From Cliona cf. orientalis (Eukaryota; Porifera; Demospongiae; Clionaida; Clionaidae): a stretch of 64,000 nucleotides of DNA. Made by a program: the position numbers and the translations under genes. A model generated the notes under the pieces. The model saw only the letters and a list, made by a program, of their open reading frames with translations. It was not told the origin of the DNA and did not search any database. The DNA is taken from positions 5,456,001-5,520,000 of the forward strand of contig OZ005705.1 in NCBI GenBank assembly GCA_963930775.1, given 5' to 3'. This document shows positions 31,151 through 40,528 of the stretch, in pieces. Position 1 is the stretch's first letter, and every line of letters begins with the position of its first letter.

Positions 31151-31914
31151 GAGGATTCCCTACGAACGTGTGAAGGAATTTTAATGAGATGCAAATAATA
31201 TTCAGTGCCCTTTCAGGAAGTTCCGGCCAGGTTCCTGTCATGCCCATTGGTGGGAATCAAATGTATTACACCCTATGGGAATAGCATGCATTTATCACGC
31301 GAATAGTTGCTCTCTCGAAAAAGCGCCTCAGCTACATAGTGTACGGCACCCTAGAGTGCCATAGCTAGCACCGTTTTTCGGTACCTACCCTGAAGCTCTA
31401 TGTAACCAGTGGCGGATTTAGGGTGGTTCCTAGGGTTCCATGGAATCCCCCTTTGGGCTGCACCTAGCACTAAGAAGTACTGATGATAGGCTATGAAGTA
31501 CTGATTGATAGGCTAAATGGAACTCCCCCCCCCTCTCTGTCTACAGAACTAAGAAAACTACTGCTATGGCTCACCTTAGCATGCTTTAGCAGAAAATTAG
31601 TTCAAAGACAAATCGATTGGGCTTGGTAGGACTGATATTTTCTCTCAAATCGATCGAAATGGGCGTGGTTTTACTTCAAAATGGGCGTGACTTCAAAAAT
31701 TTCGCGTGCACTATTGAAATCCCCCTTCTACAGATCCTGGATCCGCCACTGGTAGCCTCCAAAATGCACACTATTCCCATAGAGCACAATACATTCGATT
31801 CCCACCAATGGGCATGACAGGAACCTGGCCGGAACTTCCTGAAAGGGCGCTGAATATCATGTGTATCTCATTAAAATTCCTTCACACGTTCGTGTGGAAT
31901 CCTCTTATATTGTA
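31151..31914. mobile_element. Long-TIR element in CDIPT pseudogene intron 1
   Basis: The 764-base segment has inverted ends matching over about 140 bases: the left arm includes GAACGTGTGAAGGAATTTTA and AAGTTCCGGCCAGGTTCCTG, and the right arm has their complements. It has no transposase frame. No target-site duplication is certain. It is interrupted by another inverted-repeat element at 31406-31752. Confidence 0.75.
31406..31752. mobile_element. Nested MITE with CCAGTGGCGGAT ends
   Basis: It starts CCAGTGGCGGATTTAGGG and ends CCTGGATCCGCCACTGG, giving a 17-base terminal inverted repeat with two mismatches over a 347-base, non-coding unit. The end motif resembles hAT-type MITE ends that I recall from other animals. 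It sits inside the long-TIR element, so it inserted later. Confidence 0.7.
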
Positions 31915-33429
31915 TAGGCTATGGAATTCATAAGAACAACATAAGCCTTGCCCAGTTTGGAGCCTTACTATATCAATATTCTGGTTATTCAAGCATTCTA
32001 TCCCCCATATGTAGTATTATACATGATTGTGACTACCTTGAAGTTGGAAATATTAACGGTGTCGAATAGTGAGAAGGATAGGACCTAGTGGAATTGAATG
32101 TTTGACTTTTTGTACAGTAGCTATTCGAGTTCATCACTTGGGTGCCAGGCGATCAACCATAATAATATTATTATGTTTTCTCTATGATTAATTTTATAGG
32201 GTATGTGCGCATTTGTCTCACGATTCTTGCCTGTTACTGGATGTTCACTGATCCACTGAAAGCTGCCCTGTGCTTCACTTTGAGCCATACAGTACTAGAT
32301 GATCTTGATGGCATAGCAGCCAGAAGATTTAATCAAGGTGGGTCATTTTAAAGTTTAATTATAATAATACAGCCACTTTCAGGTAGCTGTATAGTGATGA
32401 TGTTATCATAGTACTATTTCTCTATAGCAACCCGGTTTGGTGGAGTCTTTGACATTGTGATTGATAGGTCAGTCAACAGAAAAATTTAATGTCTCAGTAT
32501 AATATTCAGGGACTTCCCCATATGCAAGATTAATCATAATGAGGAGGTCAAGATTGGCTAGGGTTTTAGGAAAATCAATTGTCATATTAAATGTTTTGAA
32601 ATTTTGCATGAAATTCACCAAAATTTGAATTCTACACATGTGAACAGTTAGTATAATATACCCATGCTACTATGCCACTGAGCATTCAAAATACCAAACT
32701 TTACCTTCTCATGGATAAAACGAAGATTCTTTGCGGACAACTTAACTGTTCGGTAAAACTTTTTACCTTCTCATGAATGACATTGTTACAGTAATGTATA
32801 CTTTAATGAGTGTCAAGCTACCCTTTATACAGTAACCACATACTACCTTGGCAACTTACAAAGAGTAGTTGTCGCTACTGTAACAAGAGAGCATTAGGTT
32901 ATCATCGGAAATGAGACGGGGCCAGGTTGGGTGGGTCAAGTGAGAATGGGATAGTGTTTTTAAGCCCTCGGTGGAACCTGCGCATATGAGTCCCTTTGGG
33001 CTTCTAAATCTCATGGAGTCTTAGAAACAACTATTCAGCGCAATAAAGAACCATAGTAACATCTCTAAAGTAGCAATGTATCTTTGTAATCATACCTATT
33101 AATTATAGGTAATATAAGATATTATTCTGCCTTCCGCATCACACATACACAATGTCATACATGTACTGTGACAATCACACATTGTACATATACACAGCAA
33201 AAACAAGTGGATTAAACTAATGTGGATTGTTTCAGTTGCACACACTATACCTCCTATCATAGTTCTCATAATACTACTATAAGTATGTCAAACATGCATG
33301 ATTCACAAACTGGCATGCTTGCACGTACCACTTGTCCCATGAGTGTTCTTTGCCATACTACCGCTTATCTCATGAGTGTTCTTGAATTTATGTAGTAACT
33401 GTATACCATGTGCATAGTTGTTGGTAGTT

Positions 33430-33605
33430 GCCTCTATAGCAACCAAAGTTTTTATAGGCAATTTGCCAGCTACGGGAAGGGGTTGGGTCATCATAAAGTA
33501 GGCCAATGATGAACAGAGGTGAGCTACCAACAAAATAGTTATCTGACAGTAATTGGGGTGCATTAGACCGTGCATCTCATGCACCCTAATTACTGTCAGA
33601 TAACT
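33430..33605 (+). mobile_element. Dispersed element with 69-base terminal hairpin, copy A
   Basis: The body (about 33430-33530: TAGCAACCAAAGTTTTTATA, then GGCCAATGATGA) is followed by a hairpin at 33537-33605: 26-base arms (AGTTATCTGACAGTAATTGG plus GGTGCA), a 17-base loop, one internal mismatch. The same body-hairpin order is found, inverted, at 52013-52196. It is non-coding. Confidence 0.8.
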
Positions 33606-34635
33606 ATTATTTGTATAAAGGCTATTAGATTACTGTAATCCACTTATTTTTGCTGCGTATACACTGTAAGTACATACACATACATGTACATATTGTGTCC
33701 ATGGTGGTATTACTATAATATTCCTGTTTATAAGTTTGTATGTTGTGGTTTGGACACATACTAAACTCAGGACATACCGTAACAGTTACTCTGGAAATTT
33801 TGGAGTTATCATTCACGGGAATGTCCTTCCACACATTCCACTATGATAATGTGGTAGGGTCCCTGGTAAGCGTCCATGGGCACATAAACATAACTCACAA
33901 TTTTGGCCTGCATGGGTGCTTACCCAGGACATAGATTGCATAAGTTTGTATAGAAGCTGCTACGTTCACCCTTTGAAATGTAGTACATGGACACTTACCC
34001 GGGAATTGGTACTTGCCCGGGACATTACGGTACATGTATAATGAATGTCATGCAATTTTGACTAAATTATTGATAATAAAAATTAATTAAGTAGGAGAGC
34101 GCTGCACTATATTAAATCCCACACAATTGAAACTGGTTCTTGTATATATTTTATAGATGTTCATTTATGATGTGGCTCATGGGACTCTGTGTGCTGTATC
34201 CCAAGTGCACTCTTCTCTTTTAACTATTTGGGCTGTTGGATGTGATGAGAATGTGGATGAAAGTATAATTAATTTTTGTGGGTTATCCCACCTTGGTTCT
34301 ACTCCCTTCATATGGTCTAGTGTTAATGGGATATACTATAAAGAATGTGGTCCACAAAAGTTATTCTCTTGCTCTTAATTTGGATGGTATATTATACTTT
34401 TCATGGTCAAACGTACTTCAGAGTAATAAACATCCAAAATCCAGGAGCTCTGTCCAGATTTATGATTTTTCTCACTGAAAAGTGCACCACTGTAGGTAGG
34501 GTAGTGTAAAATAATATCTGCACGGCTACTATAGTTACACATACATATTATTTATTATAGGTACCTGTAATGGTAACTTAGCTCACCCCAACAATCTTAA
34601 AACTGCATTAGCTACATGTAGGGCTGGGGCCAATC

Positions 34636-34945
34636 CTGTGTGTAGTAGTAATGGGAAATATACCGTCCATACCGTGTATTGACTATTAACCGTTAAACCA
34701 TAGAAATACCGTGATACCGTATTTGCCATCATAATTTTCTTCCATCCGTAATAAATGAGAGTATAATCTACAAATCGCCCTATAATCAGATTCAAAAAGT
34801 ACCGATGTCATAGCCATTAATGCTTTTTAGCGTATACATTACCATATATATCCCACATACCGTGGATACCGTGATACCGCAATATTTTCTGCACAACATA
34901 CCGTCAGCTACTATTTCCAATACCGCCCATTACTAGTGTGTAGGC
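34636..34945. repeat. ATACCG-rich imperfect inverted repeat
   Basis: The left end has GTAGTAATGGGAAATATACC and the right end the near-complement GGTATTG/CCCATTACTAGTGTG. Between them the words TACCGT or ATACCG recur about ten times. A degraded MITE is likely; borders are approximate. Confidence 0.45.
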
Positions 34946-36101
34946 CAATTTACATGGGTCTGTGTGGGTGAAACCAGGTAGTCCAATGCTGGTGCTATCC
35001 TGTGCGTAGCTTATAACAATTTAATAGTTAAAGCCTAAAGTCTCTAATGCTTGCTGGACCAGTGTTGACTACCGTGCCTAAAGCGTATGCGCCTACGGTT
35101 ATATATAGCATGCGACGCACAACATTCTATTTACATATCAAGTCATACTTGGAAGAAGCCAAGAAGCTTAGAATTAGCGAATGACATCAGAACTGATGAA
35201 CAAAAATTTTTTCACACAAATCATGCATATGGAATGCCATAAGGAACCTTATGATGTCGTACTTTGGACTCACAAACAAGGTATGTAGCAGCTAGCTTGG
35301 TGACAGACAGACAGACACACACACCGAACGACTACTGTAACCCTAGCCTGCGGCACATGCCACGTCAAGGGTTACCGTACTTAATCTAATACTACGCATG
35401 CCAAAAAAATAATTTCAATTTTGAAAAACGCACGTTTTTCTGGTAAAGGTCGTCAATTGCTCCATATATCAACGTTATGAGAATTCGTAAAATGCTAATT
35501 TATTGCGTTAAATTGGATCATGCGTTGTATTCGATTAACTACGGTAACTACTGTAATTACCCCTTGTGCGCATGCACCAAGCATTAATAAAGTTTGTGGT
35601 CATACCAAAAATCTGGTTCTTTTGAGGTTCCAGTACATGTTATTGGGGCGGGCCTGAGCGAGCCCCACATAAACAGTTCATCAATGCGCACAGTATATAT
35701 ATTACATATGTACAGTGGTACGTCTGTCATGTGAAATATATGCCCAACGTGGCTCTATGGACATAAGCGCAAATTGCTCATTTTCATTCCTGGGCTACGG
35801 GCCGTATGTATGCTGTTCTAAGTTAGTGAATTGCAGATTGCCATCAATGCATATGCATCATGACATGCGGTTTCAGAACCACGTATAAACCAGAGGAAAG
35901 TAAGGCTGCAAAAGAGGACCAAGCTTGTTGTCCATCAAAGTCAGTGCTAAGAAGGCGATCGAGATAGCTCACTGAGACTATACAACACAGGCTACATGTA
36001 TGCGGCTGTCTAGTTGCCAGCTTCATAGATCTATGAGATCTAGAGGCACTCGTGATCACTTCACTATTCCTCTATCTATAGAGTAACTGTCTTGTATTAT
36101 A

Positions 36102-36163
36102 GGTATCTCCAAGGGCTTATCGAGCCGCCGTAGGCAGCGGCTCGATAAGCCCTTGGTATCTCC
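36102..36163. mobile_element. 44-bp perfect foldback with 9-bp target duplication
   Basis: The unit at 36111-36154 starts AAGGGCTTATCGAGCCGC and folds perfectly onto its inverted copy around an 8-base loop. It is flanked on both sides by the identical nonamer GGTATCTCC (36102-36110 and 36155-36163), the mark of a transposition-type insertion. It is very short for a MITE. Confidence 0.85.
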
Positions 36164-36210
36164 TATGTGTGTGCTTTTGTCCATGCATCACATGCTGATA
36201 TACTTAATGC

Positions 36211-37836
36211 TCAAGTCCACCGACTAGTTACATAGTACTGCATAGCCATGTGATAGGCCAAAAAGTGAGCCATAGAGTATTGACCAATAACGGGTAACAT
36301 AGTTGGATTACTTTCATTGTTGAATATCATTCTCCATGCACTACCATTGCTGCTGTGCATCCAATACCAGTCCCTAAAACTGTACATCGGACATGTCCAG
36401 GCTGTAGTTTCGATACCAGAAATATTCAGCCCTCCTTTGCACTCGCAATTGTAAGAAGCCAACCAGTCCTTGTTAGGGGTAATCCAGCCAAAATCATATG
36501 GTCCAGAGCACACGACATTTGTAGAATTTCTTGTTAGAATGTATGTATTTTGCCCAATATTTAAGTATTCCTTGAATTTACCACCTGCATCATAGAGGCT
36601 AATGTACATTGCTTGCAAATCATCGCTGTATTCAACATGTGCAGTGTGCAGATCTTCAGCGTGAAATGGAGTGAGAAGAACGCTGGCGCTCCATACACTT
36701 GGCCATGGGCTGGGGCTAGTAGAGCCAAAGCATGAAGCTAAATCACTTTTTGGTGGTAATGACACTGGAAAAAATTTGAGAGGAGGAATTGCTCCTGGAA
36801 GCATGGCAAAGTATAGACTTCCTGTAACACCATCAACTGCTATGGAATGTAGCATTGAGTTCCCATTGGCTTGCTCTTGTATTGAATCTAGCTTGATAGC
36901 AAACCTGCGCTGAACTGAACATGCTCCAAAGTTGGCTAGCTGAGAACAGTCACCTGCCTGAGACTGAATCGGGAGGACGAGTATCTCGGGATCCCCAGTG
37001 CTAGTTTTAGTCGTGACTACCACAAAATCAGAGTTGGAGTGGCTGATGTCTATTCCATACACCAGCGAGCTATCGAAGCAGTTCCACTCGCCAAGAAATG
37101 TTCCATTGCTGCTTATAATCTGAATACGATGATTCAGTGTATCAGTGATCCAGAGTCGATCACACCAGTCGATGTGTATGCTGTGTGGCAGATTGAACTG
37201 AAGTGGCTCAGATCCAGGCTTATTATCCTTGTTCCATACATCAACTATGTGATAGTTTGGATCCAAAACAATGATTCGGTTGTTCATACCACCAACGTCG
37301 CCATCTGCAATGTAGATGTAGCCCATGGAGTTGATTGCCAGATCTGTGACCCTATCAAACTGTAGGGGATCAAGCCTGGATCCAGATGTATTGAAACCGC
37401 AGCTGCCAATGCTTTGAATGAACTCTCCGCTGTAGGTGAAGTGTTTAATACAGTGTCCATAGGCTTTACCAGCTAATGGGCTAAGTTCACCAGCCATGTC
37501 CGTAATCCACACTGTTGTCTTGGCGCTGTTGCTCTGATCCAGGGTCAAGGAATGGGGATATCCAATCTCTTGAGTTTCCCACGTAAAGAGAAGTGTACCG
37601 TTAGTGCTCAGCACAGAGACCGGAGGGTAAGAGCGCTGCAGCACCAGCACGTGCTGCTTTTTCTGGTTGATGACTACGTCCGAGACGTTCTCGAATGCGA
37701 TAGTGGTCGATAGTCTCAAGTTCGCAAAACTTTCATCAAGGGCATATTGCTGTTGAAAACATGTACCGTCACCTTGAGAATATCCCGGGGCAATCATTGC
37801 CAGTACTCCTATCGTTAATAGGAGTAAAGACTCCAT
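36211..37836 (-). CDS. Secreted NHL-repeat beta-propeller protein, intronless
   Basis: A single frame of 541 residues from the ATG at 37836. A signal peptide (LLLLTIGVLAMIAPGYSQG) precedes a region with repeated NHL-like blades: VWITDMAG, RVTDLAINSMGYIYIADGD, LPHSIHIDWCDRLWITDTLN (followed by HRIQIISSNG) and SIAVDGVTGSLYF. NHL repeats form a beta-propeller used for protein, sugar or RNA binding; with a signal peptide and several N-x-S/T sites the protein is probably secreted or lumenal. The C-terminal 150 residues are Cys- and Trp-containing and not recognised. No transmembrane span or GPI signal is evident. A truncated copy of its 5' end lies about 0.9 kb upstream. The NHL call is confident, the role unknown. 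Confidence 0.8.
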   Translation of the reverse strand: MESLLLLTIGVLAMIAPGYSQGDGTCFQQQYALDESFANLRLSTTIAFENVSDVVINQKKQHVLVLQRSYPPVSVLSTNGTLLFTWETQEIGYPHSLTLDQSNSAKTTVWITDMAGELSPLAGKAYGHCIKHFTYSGEFIQSIGSCGFNTSGSRLDPLQFDRVTDLAINSMGYIYIADGDVGGMNNRIIVLDPNYHIVDVWNKDNKPGSEPLQFNLPHSIHIDWCDRLWITDTLNHRIQIISSNGTFLGEWNCFDSSLVYGIDISHSNSDFVVVTTKTSTGDPEILVLPIQSQAGDCSQLANFGACSVQRRFAIKLDSIQEQANGNSMLHSIAVDGVTGSLYFAMLPGAIPPLKFFPVSLPPKSDLASCFGSTSPSPWPSVWSASVLLTPFHAEDLHTAHVEYSDDLQAMYISLYDAGGKFKEYLNIGQNTYILTRNSTNVVCSGPYDFGWITPNKDWLASYNCECKGGLNISGIETTAWTCPMYSFRDWYWMHSSNGSAWRMIFNNESNPTMLPVIGQYSMAHFLAYHMAMQYYVTSRWT

Positions 37837-38060
37837 GACTTAGCTTTAGACTCCTTTTGAGCTAGCTGAATTAAAAGCATGTGCATGATACGCGGCCTCG
37901 TCCCCAGGCCACTCCCGCCTTTTCAATGTTGCACGCAGAAAAGGGGGAGGCCGAGGGCGGGCCCGGCCTGGCCTAGGCCTGGCCGGGTACGCAAAGTCAC
38001 GTGCGCCACGTCAGAAGAAGTAATTAGTCACTATATACGGCGTGTATAATTAATTTTAAG

Positions 38061-38236
38061 TACCGTATAGCGCCTTAATTTCGCGGATAAAGTTTTCGTT
38101 GAATAAATTTCGCGGTTCCGGCCTGGTATGGGCGCGCGCTCGTGGGCATTGCTTCGTTGAATAATTTTCGCGGAAGCCGCTGTATCCGCGAAAACAGCGA
38201 AAATTAAGTCCCACGAAATTTAAGTGCTATACGGTA
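38061..38236. mobile_element. MITE-like foldback, TACCGTATAGC ends
   Basis: It starts TACCGTATAGCGCCTTAATT and ends with the near-inverse GCTATACGGTA, a 26-base terminal repeat with few mismatches over 176 bases. Internal TTTCGCGG or its inverse recurs several times. The layout is like that of 15702-15979: same TACCGTA end, internal short repeats, no coding frame. Confidence 0.75.
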
Positions 38237-38598
38237 TGTGTCAACCACACTCACATCATTGCCATGCGCACGCGCACAGGGCAAGCCGTGCATACTCTCG
38301 CTCTCGCGCACGCCTACTGTTTACATCATAGTGGTTGGCAGTTATTATATCACCCACATTTGCATCCTTGCAGGGACTGACTGTCCTGGTATATTTAGAC
38401 CAGACCCTCCTCTTCCTGCGAGGGTCGGCTACGCCAGACTAGAGCCAAAGGTCAGCAGTTTTGTGAGTGCTCCCATTCGTAGCGGGTCAGAAGTAAGGCT
38501 CTAAAGCATACATACAGCCATACAGCCAATTGTAGTGCGGTCATTTAACTAGCAAATACCTTGCTAATAAGCCATCCTTTCGTAATCTGTGGCCTGAA

Positions 38599-38780
38599 AC
38601 GTGCTGCTCTTTCTGGTTGATGACTACGTCCGAGACGTTCTCGAATGCGATAGTAGTCGATAATTTCGCAAAACTTTCATCAAGGGCAGATTGCTGTTAA
38701 AAACATGTACCGTCACCTTGAGAATATCCCGGGGCAATCATTGCCAGTACTCCTATCGTTAATAGGAGTAAAGACTCCAT
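38599..38780 (-). pseudogene. Truncated, broken duplicate of the NHL gene 5' end
   Basis: The segment repeats 37649-37836 at high identity, including the complete signal-peptide coding region and the ATG (38780). The frame is broken by a stop where the parent has CAA (TTTTAACAG against TTTCAACAG), plus a short deletion, and similarity ends at 38599. Similarity continues upstream of the ATG to about 38846, so promoter sequence was copied too. It was probably made by local segmental duplication, not by reverse transcription. Confidence 0.85.
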
Positions 38781-38903
38781 GGCTTGGCAGCCTTTAGACT
38801 CCACTTTGAGCTCGCTGACTGACTGAAAGCATGCGCATGACGCGCCCGCGAAGTTTCGACGACCATTTCCAAGTGAGATCGGCGTTGAGCTCTAAAGAGA
38901 TAT

Positions 38904-38934
38904 CATTACCCGTGCGCATGCGCAAGGGGTAATG
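38904..38934. promoter_or_regulatory. NRF1-type palindrome inside a hairpin
   Basis: TGCGCATGCGCA at 38913-38924 is a full match to the NRF1 consensus known from vertebrates. It lies between ATTACCC and GGGGTAAT, so the 31 bases form a hairpin. It lies upstream of the broken NHL copy, so its use as a promoter site is doubtful. Confidence 0.4.
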
Positions 38935-39418
38935 CTCTCGGTCTGTCGTCGTCTGTTATAATATAACTGTAGCACAAAAATCACCAGATCTGGACATCTA
39001 GGCATCTGAGCAACTCATAATCACGATATATCCGTCGAAATCTTCGAAAAACGTGCTTCATTATGCTTCGAATCGTTTGGTAAGCCCCACGAGCGTAGCA
39101 AACGCATGAAACGCTACATTTTGCCTATCACTACCGTACAGCAGGCCATGAGCATGAGCTTTCTGATCTGCTCATGCGCGCGCACAACCTCAGTGCAATA
39201 TGTAGGTAAAGGTCGTCGACAGGGAGATTTTACGTGAGGTCATACATGATCTAATTTTCCCATCACTCTACATGTGCACACCATAACTTGATGTTATGAC
39301 ATCACATTTAGCACTAGCTAGCTATTTATAATAATTAAACAAGCTGAAAAAGATGACATTGATCTAGTGGCTCCCAAAGGAATGAATTAATTCACTGTGG
39401 TCTGCAGGGTTTCATCTA

Positions 39419-39456
39419 TAGCCTCGTACCCAACCCAGGCTCTGGGTACGGGGCTA
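39419..39456. repeat. TAGCCTCG-family hairpin
   Basis: TAGCCTCGTACCCA is mirrored by TGGGTACGGGGCTA around a 10-base loop. It belongs to the foldback family described at 8839-8881. Confidence 0.7.
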
Positions 39457-39792
39457 GATTTCATCCAGTGGGGGGATATGATGGGGGGGGGGGGGGGGGC
39501 TTCTCCCCACCCCAAAACTTTGACTTTGATCTCTCATACTCTTACTTACCATTAATCTAATTTTTTCACCTTAATATTTTTATTATATGTACACCTATCT
39601 TCACTTCTGGGTCATGTTTGTATCAGCAAATATTTACGTATGCTGTTCATGATGCCATTGCATATGCATAAACCTTTTATAGACAAAAAAAAAAAAAAAA
39701 ATTAAATTAAGCATCACAATAAATCCAAAAATCAAATCACTATAGCTAGGTTTCTCAGTTTTCATCAAAAATTATCTGAAGCAATCTAGAAG

Positions 39793-39854
39793 TACCGTAG
39801 GACGGGTTTTAATTGCGTTAATAGATACTCGCAATTAAAACCCGACCTACGGTA
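39793..39854. repeat. 62-base hairpin with TACCGTA ends
   Basis: The 25-base arms, starting TACCGTAGGACGGGTTTTAA, pair with one mismatch around a 12-base AT loop. Same end motif as the larger foldbacks at 15702 and 38061; it could be a minimal member of that family. Confidence 0.8.
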
Positions 39855-40528
39855 TATTACCTAAAAAAAATACGTCCCTAGGAACTTGGCATGCTAAAAT
39901 CCCCCACTTGTATATCACGCTTTCACTCCACTGTACTAGATGAAACCCTGCATAGTGATCAAGCCTTTGTACTGTCAGCAATATAAAAATTATAGTTATG
40001 ATAATATTATCTTTAGGTTAACTGGCTATGTAGCTATAAGTTTATACTAATAGCTACAGCCAATTAATTGGTATGATGGTACTTCCTTTTTGTCAGTAAA
40101 CAAAGAGTCTTCAGTTCCTATTTCAGAAGTAATGGAATGATAATAAAGGTAATACTTGTAATGCATGATGAGCTTTGAGGTGGCTGGATAAACACCATCT
40201 GTGGTGACGTGTCACATTTCATTAAGTGAATCAGTGCAAAATGATAGTAGGAGAGTGGGTGCCCAATTACGCATGAGTACATATAGTACTACATACAGTG
40301 AGTATTGGCACTCCTACAAGAATTCTTCTAGGATTACCAACCTATAAGGTATAGTTATGCTCACCTATTGAAAGTAATTTGCATTTCCTCTATCAATAGA
40401 AATCATATGATATCATGGTATGCATTAATAACAGCTGGTTTGATATAAAGGGCCGCATGCATGATCCTCAAGCATTGGAATATATGAGCTATAGGCTTAG
40501 CTAGCCTCGTTTCCAAACCTACAGCAAG

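Larger units (their letters stand above)
30939..34479 (+). pseudogene. CDIPT: Phosphatidylinositol synthase (CDIPT) pseudogene
   Basis: Three segments align in order with animal PI synthase and join in phase at GT-AG sites: 30939-30981, 32200-32337 plus 32428-32467, and 34157-34479. The CDP-alcohol phosphotransferase motif D-x2-D-G-x2-A-R-x8-G-x3-D-x3-D is intact (DDLDGIAARRFNQ across an intron to TRFGGVFDIVIDR). The intact enzyme joins CDP-diacylglycerol and myo-inositol in the ER. Here the likely start codon reads GTG (30939), no in-frame ATG follows an upstream stop, and the third segment contains in-frame TAA at 34221 and 34266 inside the block matching LYP...LDV...W. The C-terminal part is poorly matched. 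Introns of about 1.2 and 1.7 kb are far longer than usual here and hold mobile-element remains. Confidence 0.75.
34480..36210. other. Repeat-rich spacer after CDIPT pseudogene
   Basis: No gene seen. It contains an ATACCG-rich imperfect inverted repeat at about 34636-34945, a CpG-containing patch (TTGTGCGCATGCACC at about 35565) and the 44-base foldback at 36111-36154. The right end should hold the 3' UTR of the NHL gene. A 71-codon minus-strand frame (36059-35844) shows no family features. Confidence 0.6.
37837..40528. other. Repeat-rich 2.7-kb spacer upstream of NHL gene
   Basis: No intact gene seen. It includes a GC-rich TAGCCTCG-type foldback (37889-37975), a TACCGTA MITE (38061-38236), the NHL duplicate pseudogene (38599-38780), a palindromic NRF1-type patch (38904-38934), a second TAGCCTCG hairpin (39419-39456), a 17-G run (39483-39499), an A-run (about 39685-39701) and a TACCGTA hairpin (39793-39854). 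Confidence 0.6.

Noticed and set aside
33303..33584. 93-residue minus-strand frame in the CDIPT pseudogene intron
   Set aside because: Lies across the dispersed repeat body and its hairpin.
38238..38504. 88-residue plus-strand frame in the spacer upstream of the NHL gene
   Set aside because: Overlaps CpG-containing repeat sequence next to a MITE; no domain, signal or splice partner.
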